A DNA stretch of 64,000 bases from DATJLY01 sp963773665 (GTDB lineage Bacteria; Pseudomonadota; Alphaproteobacteria; ATCC43930; CGMCC-115725): contig CAVZBZ010000001.1 of assembly GCA_963773665.1 (NCBI GenBank), positions 186,001 through 250,000 on the forward strand, read 5' to 3'. The first letter of the stretch is position 1. Each line of letters opens with the position of its first letter. Positions 50,800-59,629 of the stretch are shown in pieces. Under the pieces are notes generated by a model, which was not told the DNA's origin, made no database searches, and saw only the letters and a list, made by a program, of their open reading frames with translations. A program made the translations under genes and the position numbers.

Positions 50800-51110
50800 C
50801 CTACGCGCCTTCCCGCGCGCCGCAAACGAGGCCGGGATGGCGAGAGCCGGCGAGTAATCGCGGCACCAAAATCGGCGAATACCCCGGCACGCGCCCATTT
50901 TTTGTCACAGCCGCGCGAAAACTCGGCGGTTTTCCTTGCTGTGCCGCGGAAATCCGTAGAAACCGGATTTGCTTGACTGTGGATAAGCCGCACCACCGGG
51001 CTGATTTCATCGCCACGATTAACGATCAACCAGAGGTTCATTGCAGCTTTAATCAGTATTTAACCGCGACCCGGCGAGAGTGGCGTCATCGAAACCCGGG
51101 CAAATCAGCG
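50800..51110. other. Divergent intergenic region between recQ and the DUF2336 gene
   Basis: No gene is seen in this 311-nt stretch. It becomes AT-richer after 50980 and carries the CtrA-like box described separately. Promoters for both divergent genes should lie here, but no clear -35/-10 pair is claimed. Confidence 0.5.
51049..51063 (+). promoter_or_regulatory. CtrA-box-like motif upstream of the DUF2336 gene
   Basis: TTAA at 51049-51052, seven bases and TTAA at 51060-51063 (followed by CC) match the alphaproteobacterial CtrA half-site pair TTAA-N7-TTAA. It lies 47 nt before the start of the DUF2336 gene. Confidence 0.45.
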
Positions 51111-51536
51111 ATGTTCGGAATGACGCGCGACATGGTCTTGTCCTTCGCCCAGGAGCATTCCTGGACAGAGCGCGCCAAGACCGCGGAGCGGGCGGCGACG
51201 CTTTATGTCGAAGGCGCGCTCGGCGAGGGCGAGCGCGAAGCCGCGCTCGATCTCTTCCGCCTCGCGCTCTACGACGGCGAGCCGCTGGTGCGGCGCGTGC
51301 TGGCCGAAAGCATCAAGCACGCGCGCGAGCTGCCGCGCGACATCGTGCGCACGCTGGCGCGGGATGTTCCCGAAGTGTCGGCGCCGTTCCTGGCATCCTC
51401 GCCGCTTATCGCCGACGAGGACCTGCTGGCGATCGCGCAAGGCGGCGCCAGCGTTCAGCGCGCCGCCATCGCGCGCCGCCTGTCGCTGCCAAGCCGCGTC
51501 GCCCGCGTGCTGTTCGGCCGCGCGGCGGTGGCGTGA
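51111..51536 (+). CDS. Short DUF2336-type protein
   Basis: 141 aa. The helical pattern RDMVLSFAQEHSWTERAKTA, then EREAALDLFRLALYDGEPLVRRVLAES and APFLASSPLIADEDLLAIAQ, matches the N-terminal helical part of DUF2336 proteins of alphaproteobacteria. Full-length members are usually over 300 aa, so this is a short form or has lost its C-terminal half. Function is unknown in general. A CtrA-like box precedes it, which would tie it to cell-cycle or motility control. Confidence 0.6.
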   Translation: MFGMTRDMVLSFAQEHSWTERAKTAERAATLYVEGALGEGEREAALDLFRLALYDGEPLVRRVLAESIKHARELPRDIVRTLARDVPEVSAPFLASSPLIADEDLLAIAQGGASVQRAAIARRLSLPSRVARVLFGRAAVA

Positions 51537-51558
51537 GGCGGTAAAGCTCCGCCTCATC

Positions 51559-51648
51559 CGTCATGCGCGGGCTTGTCCCGCGCAGCCACGTTATTTTCCC
51601 GAAATGGCATGAACGCGCGGATGGCCGGGACGAGCCCACGGCCATGAC
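51559..51648. repeat. Pair of dispersed palindromic repeats
   Basis: CATGCGCGGGCTTGTCCCGC at about 51563 and GGATGGCCGGGACGAGCCCA followed by CGGCCATGACC at about 51618 are two members of the common alphaproteobacterial GGGACAAGCCC-type intergenic repeat, in opposite orientation. A third copy lies at 57907-57934. No gene is seen between 51537 and 51667. Confidence 0.55.
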
Positions 51649-51667
51649 CTGAGAGAGAAGCCGCGGG

Positions 51668-52240
51668 CTACGCGACGCCGCGCGGCGCGATGGTGGCGAG
51701 GCAGGCGTCGCGGCCGAGCGGCACGACCGTCGCATCGAGCGGCACGCGCACGGCGCGTCCCGGGCGATACTCCTCGTCGTCGAGCGCGTCGGCGACGGCG
51801 TGCAACGTCAGATGCACGGTGTTGGCGTCGTGCTGGCCCAGCAGCTGCGCGAACAGCGACAGCTCGACGACGAGCCGGTCCTGCAACCCCGCGGCGCCGA
51901 CCGCGAGCTGCTCGAGCAGGCCGTCGAGCCCGGTGACGAGAATCTCCGCCCCGTCCTCGATCAGCGCGTCCTCGGCCGGCGACGACAGCCGTACCGGCGG
52001 CGGCGCGAGCCCGACCGAGATCTCGAGCGACCAGGTTTGCACCGCCTCGAGATAAACCGGCTTGTGCCGGGAATGATACGTGGCCGCGACCGCGGCGATC
52101 GCCGTCGCGAGCACCGAAAGACGGTCGTCGGCGCCGAGATTGAGCCCGGCGATTTCCGTCATGATGTCGCGGACCCGATCGCGCGTGGCCGGACCGAGCC
52201 GCGCCATCGCTTCGTTGATCGTCTCGGCTAAGGTGCTCAT
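51668..52240 (-). CDS. Hypothetical protein
   Basis: 190 aa from the ATG at 52240. Not recognised. The N-terminus is helical (MSTLAETINEAMARLGPATR), the middle contains LEAVQTWSLEISVGLAPPPV, and a conserved-looking acidic patch EDALIEDGAEILVTGLDGLLEQLAVG follows. There is no signal peptide or membrane segment. It faces the gene at 52520 across a 279-nt AT-rich divergent region in which no other gene is seen. Confidence 0.55.
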   Translation of the reverse strand: MSTLAETINEAMARLGPATRDRVRDIMTEIAGLNLGADDRLSVLATAIAAVAATYHSRHKPVYLEAVQTWSLEISVGLAPPPVRLSSPAEDALIEDGAEILVTGLDGLLEQLAVGAAGLQDRLVVELSLFAQLLGQHDANTVHLTLHAVADALDDEEYRPGRAVRVPLDATVVPLGRDACLATIAPRGVA

Positions 52241-52519
52241 GCGTAACAAACCCCTGCACTGGAACCAGTGGAAATTACTATCAATCCCTTAAGACTTGGT
52301 TGCCCGCCCGATCCCCGCCGCAATAATTACAATGATGACACCGGGTTCTTTAATTGAACGGGCGCGATTATTTGTCAGCGCGAATTTGCCTAAAAGTTGA
52401 GAGACAATTTGGTCTTATTTTTTACCCTCATTATCTAAAACTTAACTGGAAGTCTTGAAAACTGTGCCCGGCGAGAACCGCCGCCGGTTCGCCCCGGTAC
52501 AGGTCAAGGCAGAAGTCCG

Positions 52520-53152
52520 ATGTCGAGCCCGTTGAATGCCATTTCCGACCGCAATCTCGAAGCGACGACGGTGCTGTCGCTGAAGCGCGAGCCGTCGTGC
52601 TTTGCGTTCCTGTGCAGCCACGCGGCGCTGCCGCCGCAAGGCATCGAGTCGATCAATCTCGATCTCGCCTCGGTCGATTTCTACAACGGGCGCGCCTCGC
52701 TGTGGGCGACGCTCGACATGCGCAGCGGCGCGCCGGACGAGAGCGCGCTGTCGCTCCTGGGTTTCGACGAGACGTTCCTGCGGCCGTTCACCCGCGCCCT
52801 CATCGAGGCGGCGGCGACGCGCACGCCCTATCGCATGACGATCGTGCCGAGCGCGGGCGAGCCGGACCGCCATCGCGTCGTCGAATACATCACCGGGGCG
52901 GGCGTGCCGCTGTGCGAACTCGTCATCACGCCGCAGGACAACGTGATGGTCATCACGGGACGCGGCATCGATGACGAGGAAGAGACGCTGTTCCAGCTGC
53001 CGCGCACCAATTCGTTTCTGCGCACTTTCGTCAAGACGACGGCGCAGGCCGACAAGGTGCTGCGCGACACGCTCGCGGAAAGCGAGCGGATCGCGCGCGA
53101 GACCGTGCGCGGCGCGGATCAGAGCGGCAGGCGCGGCTCCTTCCCCGCGTAA
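52520..53152 (+). CDS. Hypothetical protein, possibly PAS-like sensor
   Basis: 210 aa. Not firmly recognised. The central part (SVDFYNGRASLWATLDMRSG; FRLFTRALIEA-like FLRPFTRALIEAAATRTPYR; VEYITGAGVPLCELVITPQD) has the alternating strand pattern of small sensory folds such as PAS. The C-terminus is helical (KTTAQADKVLRDTLAESERI). The 3' end overlaps the convergent DUF488 gene by 34 nt. Confidence 0.5.
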   Translation: MSSPLNAISDRNLEATTVLSLKREPSCFAFLCSHAALPPQGIESINLDLASVDFYNGRASLWATLDMRSGAPDESALSLLGFDETFLRPFTRALIEAAATRTPYRMTIVPSAGEPDRHRVVEYITGAGVPLCELVITPQDNVMVITGRGIDDEEETLFQLPRTNSFLRTFVKTTAQADKVLRDTLAESERIARETVRGADQSGRRGSFPA

Positions 53153-53661
53153 AGAACCGATCCGTCGGGCTGCGGCGCGGCACCTGGCGTCAGTGTCGCG
53201 GGCTCGAGCTTGTTCTTCTCCAGGATGTGCACGACCTCGTTGCCCTGCGCGATGAGATAATCCGCGATGATGCGGCGGTGGCAGCGCCACCATACCGCCT
53301 CGGCGCACATGATCGCGACCGGACGCTCGGCGGCGAGGGATTTGAGCGCGGCGAGCGCGGTGCGGAACTCTTCCGTCTCGGCATAGTCGGCATAGTTGCG
53401 GAACGGCTCTTCGCGCCACAGCGTGTTCGCCGACGGTTGTGCGGGCGCCTTGCCGCGCCGGCCGCCGAGCGCCTCGAAATGGCGGTAGAGAATGCCTGCC
53501 TCGGCCAGCGACTGCGCGAGCGCATCGCCGTTGAAGTGCGGATGGCGGCGCGAGCGCGGAAAGCGGCGCACGTCGGCGATGCACGCGATCCCCGCCGCCT
53601 CGAGCATCGCCGTGAAATCCTCGAGCGCGCGGGTCGAATGGCCGATGGTGTAGATCTTCAT
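53119..53661 (-). CDS. DUF488-family protein
   Basis: 180 aa. The family pattern is nearly complete: IYTIGHSTRALEDFTAMLEA, IADVRRFPRSRRHPHFNGDA, LGGRRG, YADYAETEEF and IMCAEAVWWRCHRRIIADYL. DUF488 proteins are small cytosolic proteins of unknown biochemical role, with MCxE and CHR motifs suggesting a metal or redox site. It is divergent from the mug gene by 23 nt. Confidence 0.85.
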   Translation of the reverse strand: MKIYTIGHSTRALEDFTAMLEAAGIACIADVRRFPRSRRHPHFNGDALAQSLAEAGILYRHFEALGGRRGKAPAQPSANTLWREEPFRNYADYAETEEFRTALAALKSLAAERPVAIMCAEAVWWRCHRRIIADYLIAQGNEVVHILEKNKLEPATLTPGAAPQPDGSVLYAGKEPRLPL

Positions 53662-53684
53662 GTGCCGTCACTATAGCAACCGCG

Positions 53685-54269
53685 ATGGCACGCCCCGCCA
53701 CCCTCCCCGACCTGCTGCGCCCCGAACTCGACATCGTCTTCGTCGGCATCAATCCGTCGCTCTATTCGGTGGCGGAAGGGCATTACTTCGCGCGGCGCAC
53801 GAACCGTTTCTGGCCCGCCTTCTCGCGCTCGCTCTTGAGCCAGGGCGCACGCGAGGCGCTCGGCGTCGAGATATTGCTGCCGCAGCACGACCGCGCTCTG
53901 CTCGAATACGGGTTCGGCTTCACCGACGCCGTGAAGCGCGCCACCGCGCGCGCCGAGGAGCTGCCGAAGAACGAGTTTGCGAAAGCGGCGCCGCTTCTTG
54001 CGAAGAAACTCGAACGCTTTCGGCCGCGCATCGCGTGCTTTCACGGCGTGACGAGCTATCGCCCGCTCGCGCGCGCACTCGATCCCGCGGCGGGAAACGA
54101 AAGCCTTGGGCTGCAATCCGCGCGCATCGGCGACACATCGCTTTTCGTCGTGCCCAATCCGTCGCCGGCGAATGCGCATTTCACGCTCGCGGACCAGATC
54201 GCCTGGTACGACCGCCTCGCAAACGTTGATTTGGATCAAGGCTCGCCGCCGATCGCGCACCGAGAATGA
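53685..54269 (+). CDS. mug: G/T(U)-mismatch-specific DNA glycosylase, Mug family
   Basis: 194 aa. The uracil-DNA-glycosylase fold is shown by DIVFVGINPSLYSVAEGHYF (motif with catalytic Asn in GINPS), TNRFWPAF, and the second motif VVPNPSPANAHFTL. It removes uracil or ethenocytosine opposite guanine in base excision repair. Length fits Mug (about 170) with a short C-terminal tail. Confidence 0.85.
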   Translation: MARPATLPDLLRPELDIVFVGINPSLYSVAEGHYFARRTNRFWPAFSRSLLSQGAREALGVEILLPQHDRALLEYGFGFTDAVKRATARAEELPKNEFAKAAPLLAKKLERFRPRIACFHGVTSYRPLARALDPAAGNESLGLQSARIGDTSLFVVPNPSPANAHFTLADQIAWYDRLANVDLDQGSPPIAHRE

Positions 54270-54314
54270 ACATCACGCGGGGCACGGCGCCCGGCAGAAC
54301 ATTCGAGGTGCACC

Positions 54315-54740
54315 ATGTCGAAATGGCTTACCGCGGCCGCTGCGGTCGCCCTCCTTGCACTGCCGATGCTTCCGGCCCGCGCCGCTCAATATGACGGCAG
54401 ATGGGTCATCGATTTCCCGCCGGCCGCCGCCAACCCCTCCGTTAACGCGGGTCCCGGCTGCCCGGCCATGCGTATCGTCGTCGATATCAAGGACAGCCAG
54501 CTTTCGGGAAACCTGGCCCGCGAGCTCAACTCCCCGATGGAGGTGAAGAACAGCGCGGGACCCGGTGCCGAGCCTCTGAAAGGTTCGGTTACACCGGACG
54601 GCTCGGTCGCGGCGACATGGCAGAACTATGCGGTCACCGGCAAGCTCGCCGGAGAGGCCGGCCAGGTGAACGTCACGGGCGAATGCGGCCCGCGCACCGG
54701 CAACGCCGTGCGCGTCGGAGAACAGAAAGAGCAGCAGTAG
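54315..54740 (+). CDS. Hypothetical exported protein
   Basis: 141 aa. The signal peptide is residues 1-23 (LTAAAAVALLALPMLPARAA). The mature part begins QYDGRWVIDFPPA and has repeated beta-strand pattern (MRIVVDIKDSQLSGNL; GSVTPDGSVAATWQNYAVTG), resembling small lipocalin- or YXWGXW-like periplasmic proteins. Two Cys (GCPA, ECGP) could form a disulfide. Not recognised. It lies 45 nt after mug. Confidence 0.6.
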   Translation: MSKWLTAAAAVALLALPMLPARAAQYDGRWVIDFPPAAANPSVNAGPGCPAMRIVVDIKDSQLSGNLARELNSPMEVKNSAGPGAEPLKGSVTPDGSVAATWQNYAVTGKLAGEAGQVNVTGECGPRTGNAVRVGEQKEQQ

Positions 54741-54780
54741 AAGAACCGCGGAACGACACCGCCCAAGCGCGCTCGGACAA

Positions 54781-56427
54781 TCAGCCGAGCGCAGCGGGCG
54801 CGGTTTCGTGCGCCGGCACGGCGGCGAAGAGATAGCCCCACGGCGGAAGCCGGCCCGCGCCCTCTTCGAGCTCCGCGCCCGCGCTCGCGAGATACGATGC
54901 GACGCCGTCGCCGAGTTCTGCTGTCTGCGGCAGCGGCGAGGGATTGAGGATGGCAACGACGCGGTCGGCGCCGAGCCGACGCTCGAACACGAGAAGCGGA
55001 TGCGGCGCGTCGAGCCGCGCAAACGAGCCCGCGCCGAGCGCCCTGTGTGCCTTGCGCCAATGGACGAGGCGGCGCCAGGCATGGAGCGGCGCGGACGGAT
55101 CCGCCTCCTGCTCGGCGACGCTCGCGGCGAAATGCTCGCGCGGGACAGGGAGCCAGGGCGCAGCCTCGGTGAAGCCGGCATGCGGCGCATCGGCGCGCCA
55201 CGGCATCGGCGTGCGGCTGCCGTCGCGGCCGGCGAATTCGGGAAAATATGCGATGCCGAACGGGTCGCGCAGCTCGCCGAACTCGAGCTGCGCCTCCGCG
55301 AGGCCAAGCTCTTCGCCCTGATAGAGCGAGACACTGCCGCGCAGGCTCAAAAGCAGCGCCATCAGCAGCTCGACGAAGCCTTTGGGCGGCGGCACGGCGC
55401 GCTCGCGCAGCGGGTTCCAGCGGCTCGCGACGCGCTCCACGTCGTGATTGCTGAAGGCCCAGCAGAGCCAGCCCGAGCCGGCCGCCGAAGCGATCTCGTC
55501 GAGCGCCTCGCCGAGCGCATGCTCGAAGGTGTCCTTGCGCAAGGGGCGCAGCGTATAGGCCATGTGCAGCCCCGCGCCCGCCCTGGTGTAGCGCGCGATG
55601 CGCTCGAACGCGCCCTCCTGGCTCGACACTTCGCCGAGCAGCGCGGTGCCGGGATAAGTGTCGAGGAGCGCGCGGAAGCGGCCCAGCACGTCCGTCGCGT
55701 CGCCTTGCAGCATGTCGTGGCAATGATGCTGCAGGCCGAACAGTTTTGCCGGCACCTGGCCGCCCGCGGGCGGTCGCGGCGGATTGTCGCGGAGCTGCGG
55801 ATCGTGCAGCAGGAAATCGACCGCATCGAGCCGGAACCCGTCGACGCCGCGCGCGAGCCAGAACCGCGCCGCCGCGATGAGCGCCGCTGCAACGTCCGGG
55901 TTGCGCAAATTGAGCGTCGGCTGCGCCGCAAGGAAATGATGGAGATAGTACTGGCGCCGGCGCGGCTCCCAGGTCCAGGCCGGGCCGCCGAACACCGAAA
56001 GCCAGTTGTTGGGCGGCGTGCCGTCTTGCTTCGGATCGGCCCAGACGTACCAATTCGCGGTGTCGTTGCCCCGGCCTTTGCGGCTTGCCTCGAACCAGGC
56101 ATGGGCATGCGAGGTATGGCCCCAGACCTGGTCGATGATGACGCGCAGGCCCAGCGCATGCGCCCGCGCGACCAGCCGGTCGAAATCGGCGAGCGTGCCG
56201 AACCGCGGATCCACATCGCACTGGTCGGCCACGTCGTAGCCGAAATCCTGCATCGGCGAGCGGAAGAACGGCGCGATCCAGACGGCATCGACGCCGAGCG
56301 AGGCGACGTAGTCGAGCTTCTCGGTGATGCCGGCCAGATCGCCCCAGCCGTCGCCGTTGGCGTCGCGGAAGCTCGATGGGTAGATTTCGTAGATGACGGC
56401 GCCCCGCCACCAGTCGCGATCCTGCAT
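54781..56427 (-). CDS. GH13 alpha-glucosidase (oligo-1,6-glucosidase type)
   Basis: 548 aa from the ATG at 56427. Region I is RVIIDQVWGHTSHAH, the nucleophile Asp is in DGFRLDAVDF (about residue 201), the acid/base Glu is in LLGEVSSQEG (about 265), and FSNHDVERVASRW holds the third Asp. The N-terminus WWRGAVIYEIYPSSFRDANG is typical of GH13 subfamilies 17, 23, 29, 30 and 31. There is no signal peptide, so it hydrolyses imported alpha-glucosides in the cytoplasm. It stands alone with no transporter nearby. Confidence 0.9.
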   Translation of the reverse strand: MQDRDWWRGAVIYEIYPSSFRDANGDGWGDLAGITEKLDYVASLGVDAVWIAPFFRSPMQDFGYDVADQCDVDPRFGTLADFDRLVARAHALGLRVIIDQVWGHTSHAHAWFEASRKGRGNDTANWYVWADPKQDGTPPNNWLSVFGGPAWTWEPRRRQYYLHHFLAAQPTLNLRNPDVAAALIAAARFWLARGVDGFRLDAVDFLLHDPQLRDNPPRPPAGGQVPAKLFGLQHHCHDMLQGDATDVLGRFRALLDTYPGTALLGEVSSQEGAFERIARYTRAGAGLHMAYTLRPLRKDTFEHALGEALDEIASAAGSGWLCWAFSNHDVERVASRWNPLRERAVPPPKGFVELLMALLLSLRGSVSLYQGEELGLAEAQLEFGELRDPFGIAYFPEFAGRDGSRTPMPWRADAPHAGFTEAAPWLPVPREHFAASVAEQEADPSAPLHAWRRLVHWRKAHRALGAGSFARLDAPHPLLVFERRLGADRVVAILNPSPLPQTAELGDGVASYLASAGAELEEGAGRLPPWGYLFAAVPAHETAPAALG

Positions 56428-56580
56428 GGGTCGTTCTCGACCTCTGACGTTTCGGGCTTTTCGGGAGTGCTTCCCGAAGGTGAATTTCTGGGGCAAAGTG
56501 GTTAGCGATTTGTAAACGCGAAATGCCCTGCGGCACGTTCTTCGGTATCATGGCGCACCGGTTGGCGCGAGGAGACTGCA

Positions 56581-57636
56581 ATGGAATTCGGGGTGCAATT
56601 CTTTCCCGACGTCGGGCCCGACCAGAAATCCGCGGCGCAGTATTTCGACGAATGCCTGCGCCTTGCGGCGCTCGCCGATTCCTACGGCTGGGGCCATGTA
56701 CGGACGGTCGAGCATTACTTCGTTCCCTATGGCGGCTACACGCCCAATCCGATCGTCTTCCTCACTGCCATGTCGCAGCGCACGAAAAAGCTCAGGCTGA
56801 TCACCGGGGCGGTGCTGCCGGTCTTCAACCATCCGCTCAAGATCGCCGGCGAACTCGGCATGCTCGACGCGATCTCGGGCGGGCGCCTCGAGGCGGGCTT
56901 CGCCCGGGCATTTCTGCCGCACGAATTCGCCCGCTTCGGCATCAGCCTCGACGAGAGCCGCGCGCGCTTCACCGAAGGGATGGAGCAGGTGCGGCGTCTC
57001 CTCGAAGAGGAGAACGTGACGTCGGAGGGCCGCTTCCACAGCTTCCGCACTACCACCTCGCTGCCGCGCCCGACGCAAAAACCGCGGCCGCCGTTCTGGG
57101 TCGCCTGCACCGTCTCGCCCGAGAGCTTTGTCGAGACCGGCAAGGCGGGCCACGCCGTCATGGCGATTCCGCTCGCCGTCAAGCACATGGAGGAGCTGCT
57201 CGGGCTCTACCGCAAGGCGTGGCGCGACGCCGGCCACAAGGGCAAGGGGCGCGTGATGCTGGCCTTCCACATGTTCTGCCACGAGGACCGCGACAAGGCG
57301 TGGTCGATCGCGCGCGAGCCGATGAACCGCTATCTTCGCTCCATCGTCGAGGCGGCGTCGGACTGGAGCACGATCAAGTCCAAGGACTATGCCGGCTACG
57401 ACAAGATGGTCGAGATGCTGTCGAAGGAGACGATCGAGACGCAGGTCGAAAGCGGCGCCGCGTTCGTCGGCAATCCGGACGACATCTACGATCAGATCTC
57501 GCGCTACGTCGCGGGCATGGGCGGTTTCGAAAGCGCCTCGCTCCAGGTGAACTTCAATACGATCGGCTATGAGGACGCGGAACGCTCGATGCGGCTCTTC
57601 AGCGAGAAGGTGATGCCGCGCCTTCGCGACGCGTAA
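56581..57636 (+). CDS. Luciferase-like (LLM class) flavin-dependent monooxygenase
   Basis: 351 aa. Barrel landmarks are MEFGVQFFPDVGPDQKSAAQ, YTPNPIVFLTAMSQRTKKLR, ISGGRLEAGFARAFLPHEFA and PRPPFWVACTVSPESFVETG. It belongs to a different branch from the protein at 17353-18588. The substrate is unknown. It precedes a tiny gene and the peptide-type transporter genes, and may oxidise something that system imports. Confidence 0.85.
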   Translation: MEFGVQFFPDVGPDQKSAAQYFDECLRLAALADSYGWGHVRTVEHYFVPYGGYTPNPIVFLTAMSQRTKKLRLITGAVLPVFNHPLKIAGELGMLDAISGGRLEAGFARAFLPHEFARFGISLDESRARFTEGMEQVRRLLEEENVTSEGRFHSFRTTTSLPRPTQKPRPPFWVACTVSPESFVETGKAGHAVMAIPLAVKHMEELLGLYRKAWRDAGHKGKGRVMLAFHMFCHEDRDKAWSIAREPMNRYLRSIVEAASDWSTIKSKDYAGYDKMVEMLSKETIETQVESGAAFVGNPDDIYDQISRYVAGMGGFESASLQVNFNTIGYEDAERSMRLFSEKVMPRLRDA

Positions 57637-57702
57637 ACCCATTGCTAACCTTTCCCGCCCTAGCCTCGTCCCGGGTTCACCCGAGAAGCGGGGATTTTTC
57701 CG

Positions 57703-57882
57703 ATGGCACGAAGCCTCGAGGCAGAGCCGCGTAGGCGCGGCAGCTCGCCAGAGACCAATCGCGATCTTATCGTCCTGAGCGGCGCATCCGCCGAGATCGA
57801 CGCACGCTACGGCGAGACGCTGCGTCCGCTCCTGCCGCGACGGCTCGACGAACTCCTTCCGCCCTTCGCCCGCGCGGCGTAA
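57703..57882 (+). CDS. Small hypothetical protein
   Basis: 59 aa. The frame reads MARSLEAEPRRRGSSPETNR, then DLIVLSGASAEIDARYGE and a Leu/Pro/Arg-rich end. It is too short for routine calling but has a proper ATG and stop between two well-defined genes, and a mixed acidic/basic helical look. The ribosome site is weak (GCGGGGA too far upstream). Not recognised. Confidence 0.4.
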   Translation: MARSLEAEPRRRGSSPETNRDLIVLSGASAEIDARYGETLRPLLPRRLDELLPPFARAA

Positions 57883-57906
57883 TCCGCGCCCCGCGTGTAA
57901 CACGCG

Positions 57907-57934
57907 GATGCGCGGGACAAGCCCGCGCATGACG
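57907..57934. repeat. Palindromic GGGACAAGCCC-type repeat
   Basis: GATGCGCGGGACAAGCCCGC, continuing GCATGACG, is a near-perfect palindrome of the same class as the two at 51.6 kb. A short hairpin CCGCGTG/CACGCGG lies just before it. It sits immediately upstream of the binding-protein gene. Confidence 0.55.
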
Positions 57935-57961
57935 GCGAAGCTTGCGATATGCTCGCCCGCG

Positions 57962-59629
57962 ATGCGGCGGGCGATCTTGCTCCTTTTCCTCTTTGCGGCA
58001 ACGGCGGCGCAAGCCGCGCCGGGGCGCGCGCCGGACGAGCTGGCGATCGGCATCACGCAATATCCCTCGACGCTCAATCCGGCGATCGATGAGATGGCGG
58101 CCAAGAGCTACGTGCTGGCGATGGCGCGCCGCCCGCTCACGACCTACGACGCCGGTTGGCGGCTCGTCTGCATGCTGTGCGTCGAACTGCCGAGCTTCGC
58201 GAACGGGCTCGCGCAAAAGCTCGATCTGCCGGGCGGCAAGACGGGCGTGCGGCTTACCTTCACGATAAGGCCCGATGCGCGCTGGGGCGACGGCGTGCCG
58301 GTCACGACCGCCGACGTGCTGTTCAGCTATGCGGTCGGGTGCGATCCGAAGACCGGCGTCGCCGACGCCGAGCTTTACCGCCGCATCGTCAGGATCGAGG
58401 CGAAGGACGACAAGACCTTCACCATGGATATCGACAAGCTCACCTTCGACTATGCCGCGGAGAACGATTTCGAGATTCTGCCGGCGCATGTCGAGCGCGC
58501 CGCGTTCGCCGATCCCGGCCAGTACCGCATCCGCACGAGCTACGACACCGATCCGACCAATCCCGGGCTTTATGACGGGCCCTACCTCGTCACCGAGGTT
58601 TCGCCCGGCTCGCACATCGTGCTCGAGCGCAATCCGTACTGGTCGGGGGAAAAGCCCTATTTCCGCCGCGTCGTGGTGTGGACGATCGAGAACACGGCGG
58701 CGCTCGAGGCCAATCTGCTGGCGCACGGCATCGACATGGTGGCGGGGGAGCTTGGCTTTTCGCTCGACGAGGCGCTGGCGTTCGAGCAGCGGCATGGGCG
58801 CGAGTTCCGCGTGCTCTACAAGCCCGGCCTCACCTACGAGCATGTCGATCTCGATCTCGACAACCCGATCCTGTCGTCTCGCCGCGTGCGCCAGGCGCTG
58901 CTCTATGCGATCGACCGCAAGGCGATCAGCGACGAGCTGTTCGCCGGGCGCGACCCCGTTGCCGACAGTTTCGTGCCGCCGCTCGACTGGATCTACACCG
59001 ACGAGGTTCAGCATTATCCCTATGACCCGGCGAAGGCGCGCCAGTTCCTCGACGAAGCGGGCTGGCACGAAGCGGGCAATGGCGTGCGCCGCAACGACGA
59101 GGGCGACACGATGACGCTCGAGCTCGCCACCACGTCGGGCAACCGCACGCGCGAGCTGGTCGAGGAGGTGCTGCAAAGCGAGTGGCGCGAAATCGGCATC
59201 GACGTGCGCCTCAAGAACCAGCCGGCGCGCGTCCTTTTCGGCGACAGCCTGACCCACCGGCATTTCCAGATGGCGATGTTCGCCTGGATCAGCGCGCCCG
59301 AGAACGTGCCGCGCTCGGTGCTGCGCTCGGACGAGATTCCCGATGCCGCCAACGGCTTCTCCGGCGAGAATTTTCCGGGCTTCCGCAGCGACGCGGCCGA
59401 TCGCCTGATCGACGCGATCGAGGTCGAGCTCGACCGCACGAAACGGGCCGAGCTGTGGCACCGGCTCGAGGCGCTCTATGCCGAGGAGCTTCCGGCGCTC
59501 CCCCTCTATTTCCGCGCCGAGGCCTATGTGCTGCCGCCGTGGCTCGAAGGCGTCACTCCGACCGGCCACCAATATCCCTCGACGATGTGGATCGAGGAGT
59601 GGCGGCGAGCGCCAGGCGCAGCGGGATGA
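57962..59629 (+). CDS. Peptide/nickel-type ABC transporter substrate-binding protein (SBP family 5)
   Basis: 555 aa from the ATG at 57962. The signal peptide is residues 1-19 (ILLLFLFAATAAQAAPG). Family features are DELAIGITQYPSTLNPAIDE, the FTIRPDARWGDGVPVTTADV signature, and LERNPYWSGEKPYFRRVVVW. DppA/OppA-type proteins bind peptides, opines, metals or other solutes. It overlaps the first permease gene by 4 nt. Confidence 0.9.
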   Translation: MRRAILLLFLFAATAAQAAPGRAPDELAIGITQYPSTLNPAIDEMAAKSYVLAMARRPLTTYDAGWRLVCMLCVELPSFANGLAQKLDLPGGKTGVRLTFTIRPDARWGDGVPVTTADVLFSYAVGCDPKTGVADAELYRRIVRIEAKDDKTFTMDIDKLTFDYAAENDFEILPAHVERAAFADPGQYRIRTSYDTDPTNPGLYDGPYLVTEVSPGSHIVLERNPYWSGEKPYFRRVVVWTIENTAALEANLLAHGIDMVAGELGFSLDEALAFEQRHGREFRVLYKPGLTYEHVDLDLDNPILSSRRVRQALLYAIDRKAISDELFAGRDPVADSFVPPLDWIYTDEVQHYPYDPAKARQFLDEAGWHEAGNGVRRNDEGDTMTLELATTSGNRTRELVEEVLQSEWREIGIDVRLKNQPARVLFGDSLTHRHFQMAMFAWISAPENVPRSVLRSDEIPDAANGFSGENFPGFRSDAADRLIDAIEVELDRTKRAELWHRLEALYAEELPALPLYFRAEAYVLPPWLEGVTPTGHQYPSTMWIEEWRRAPGAAG

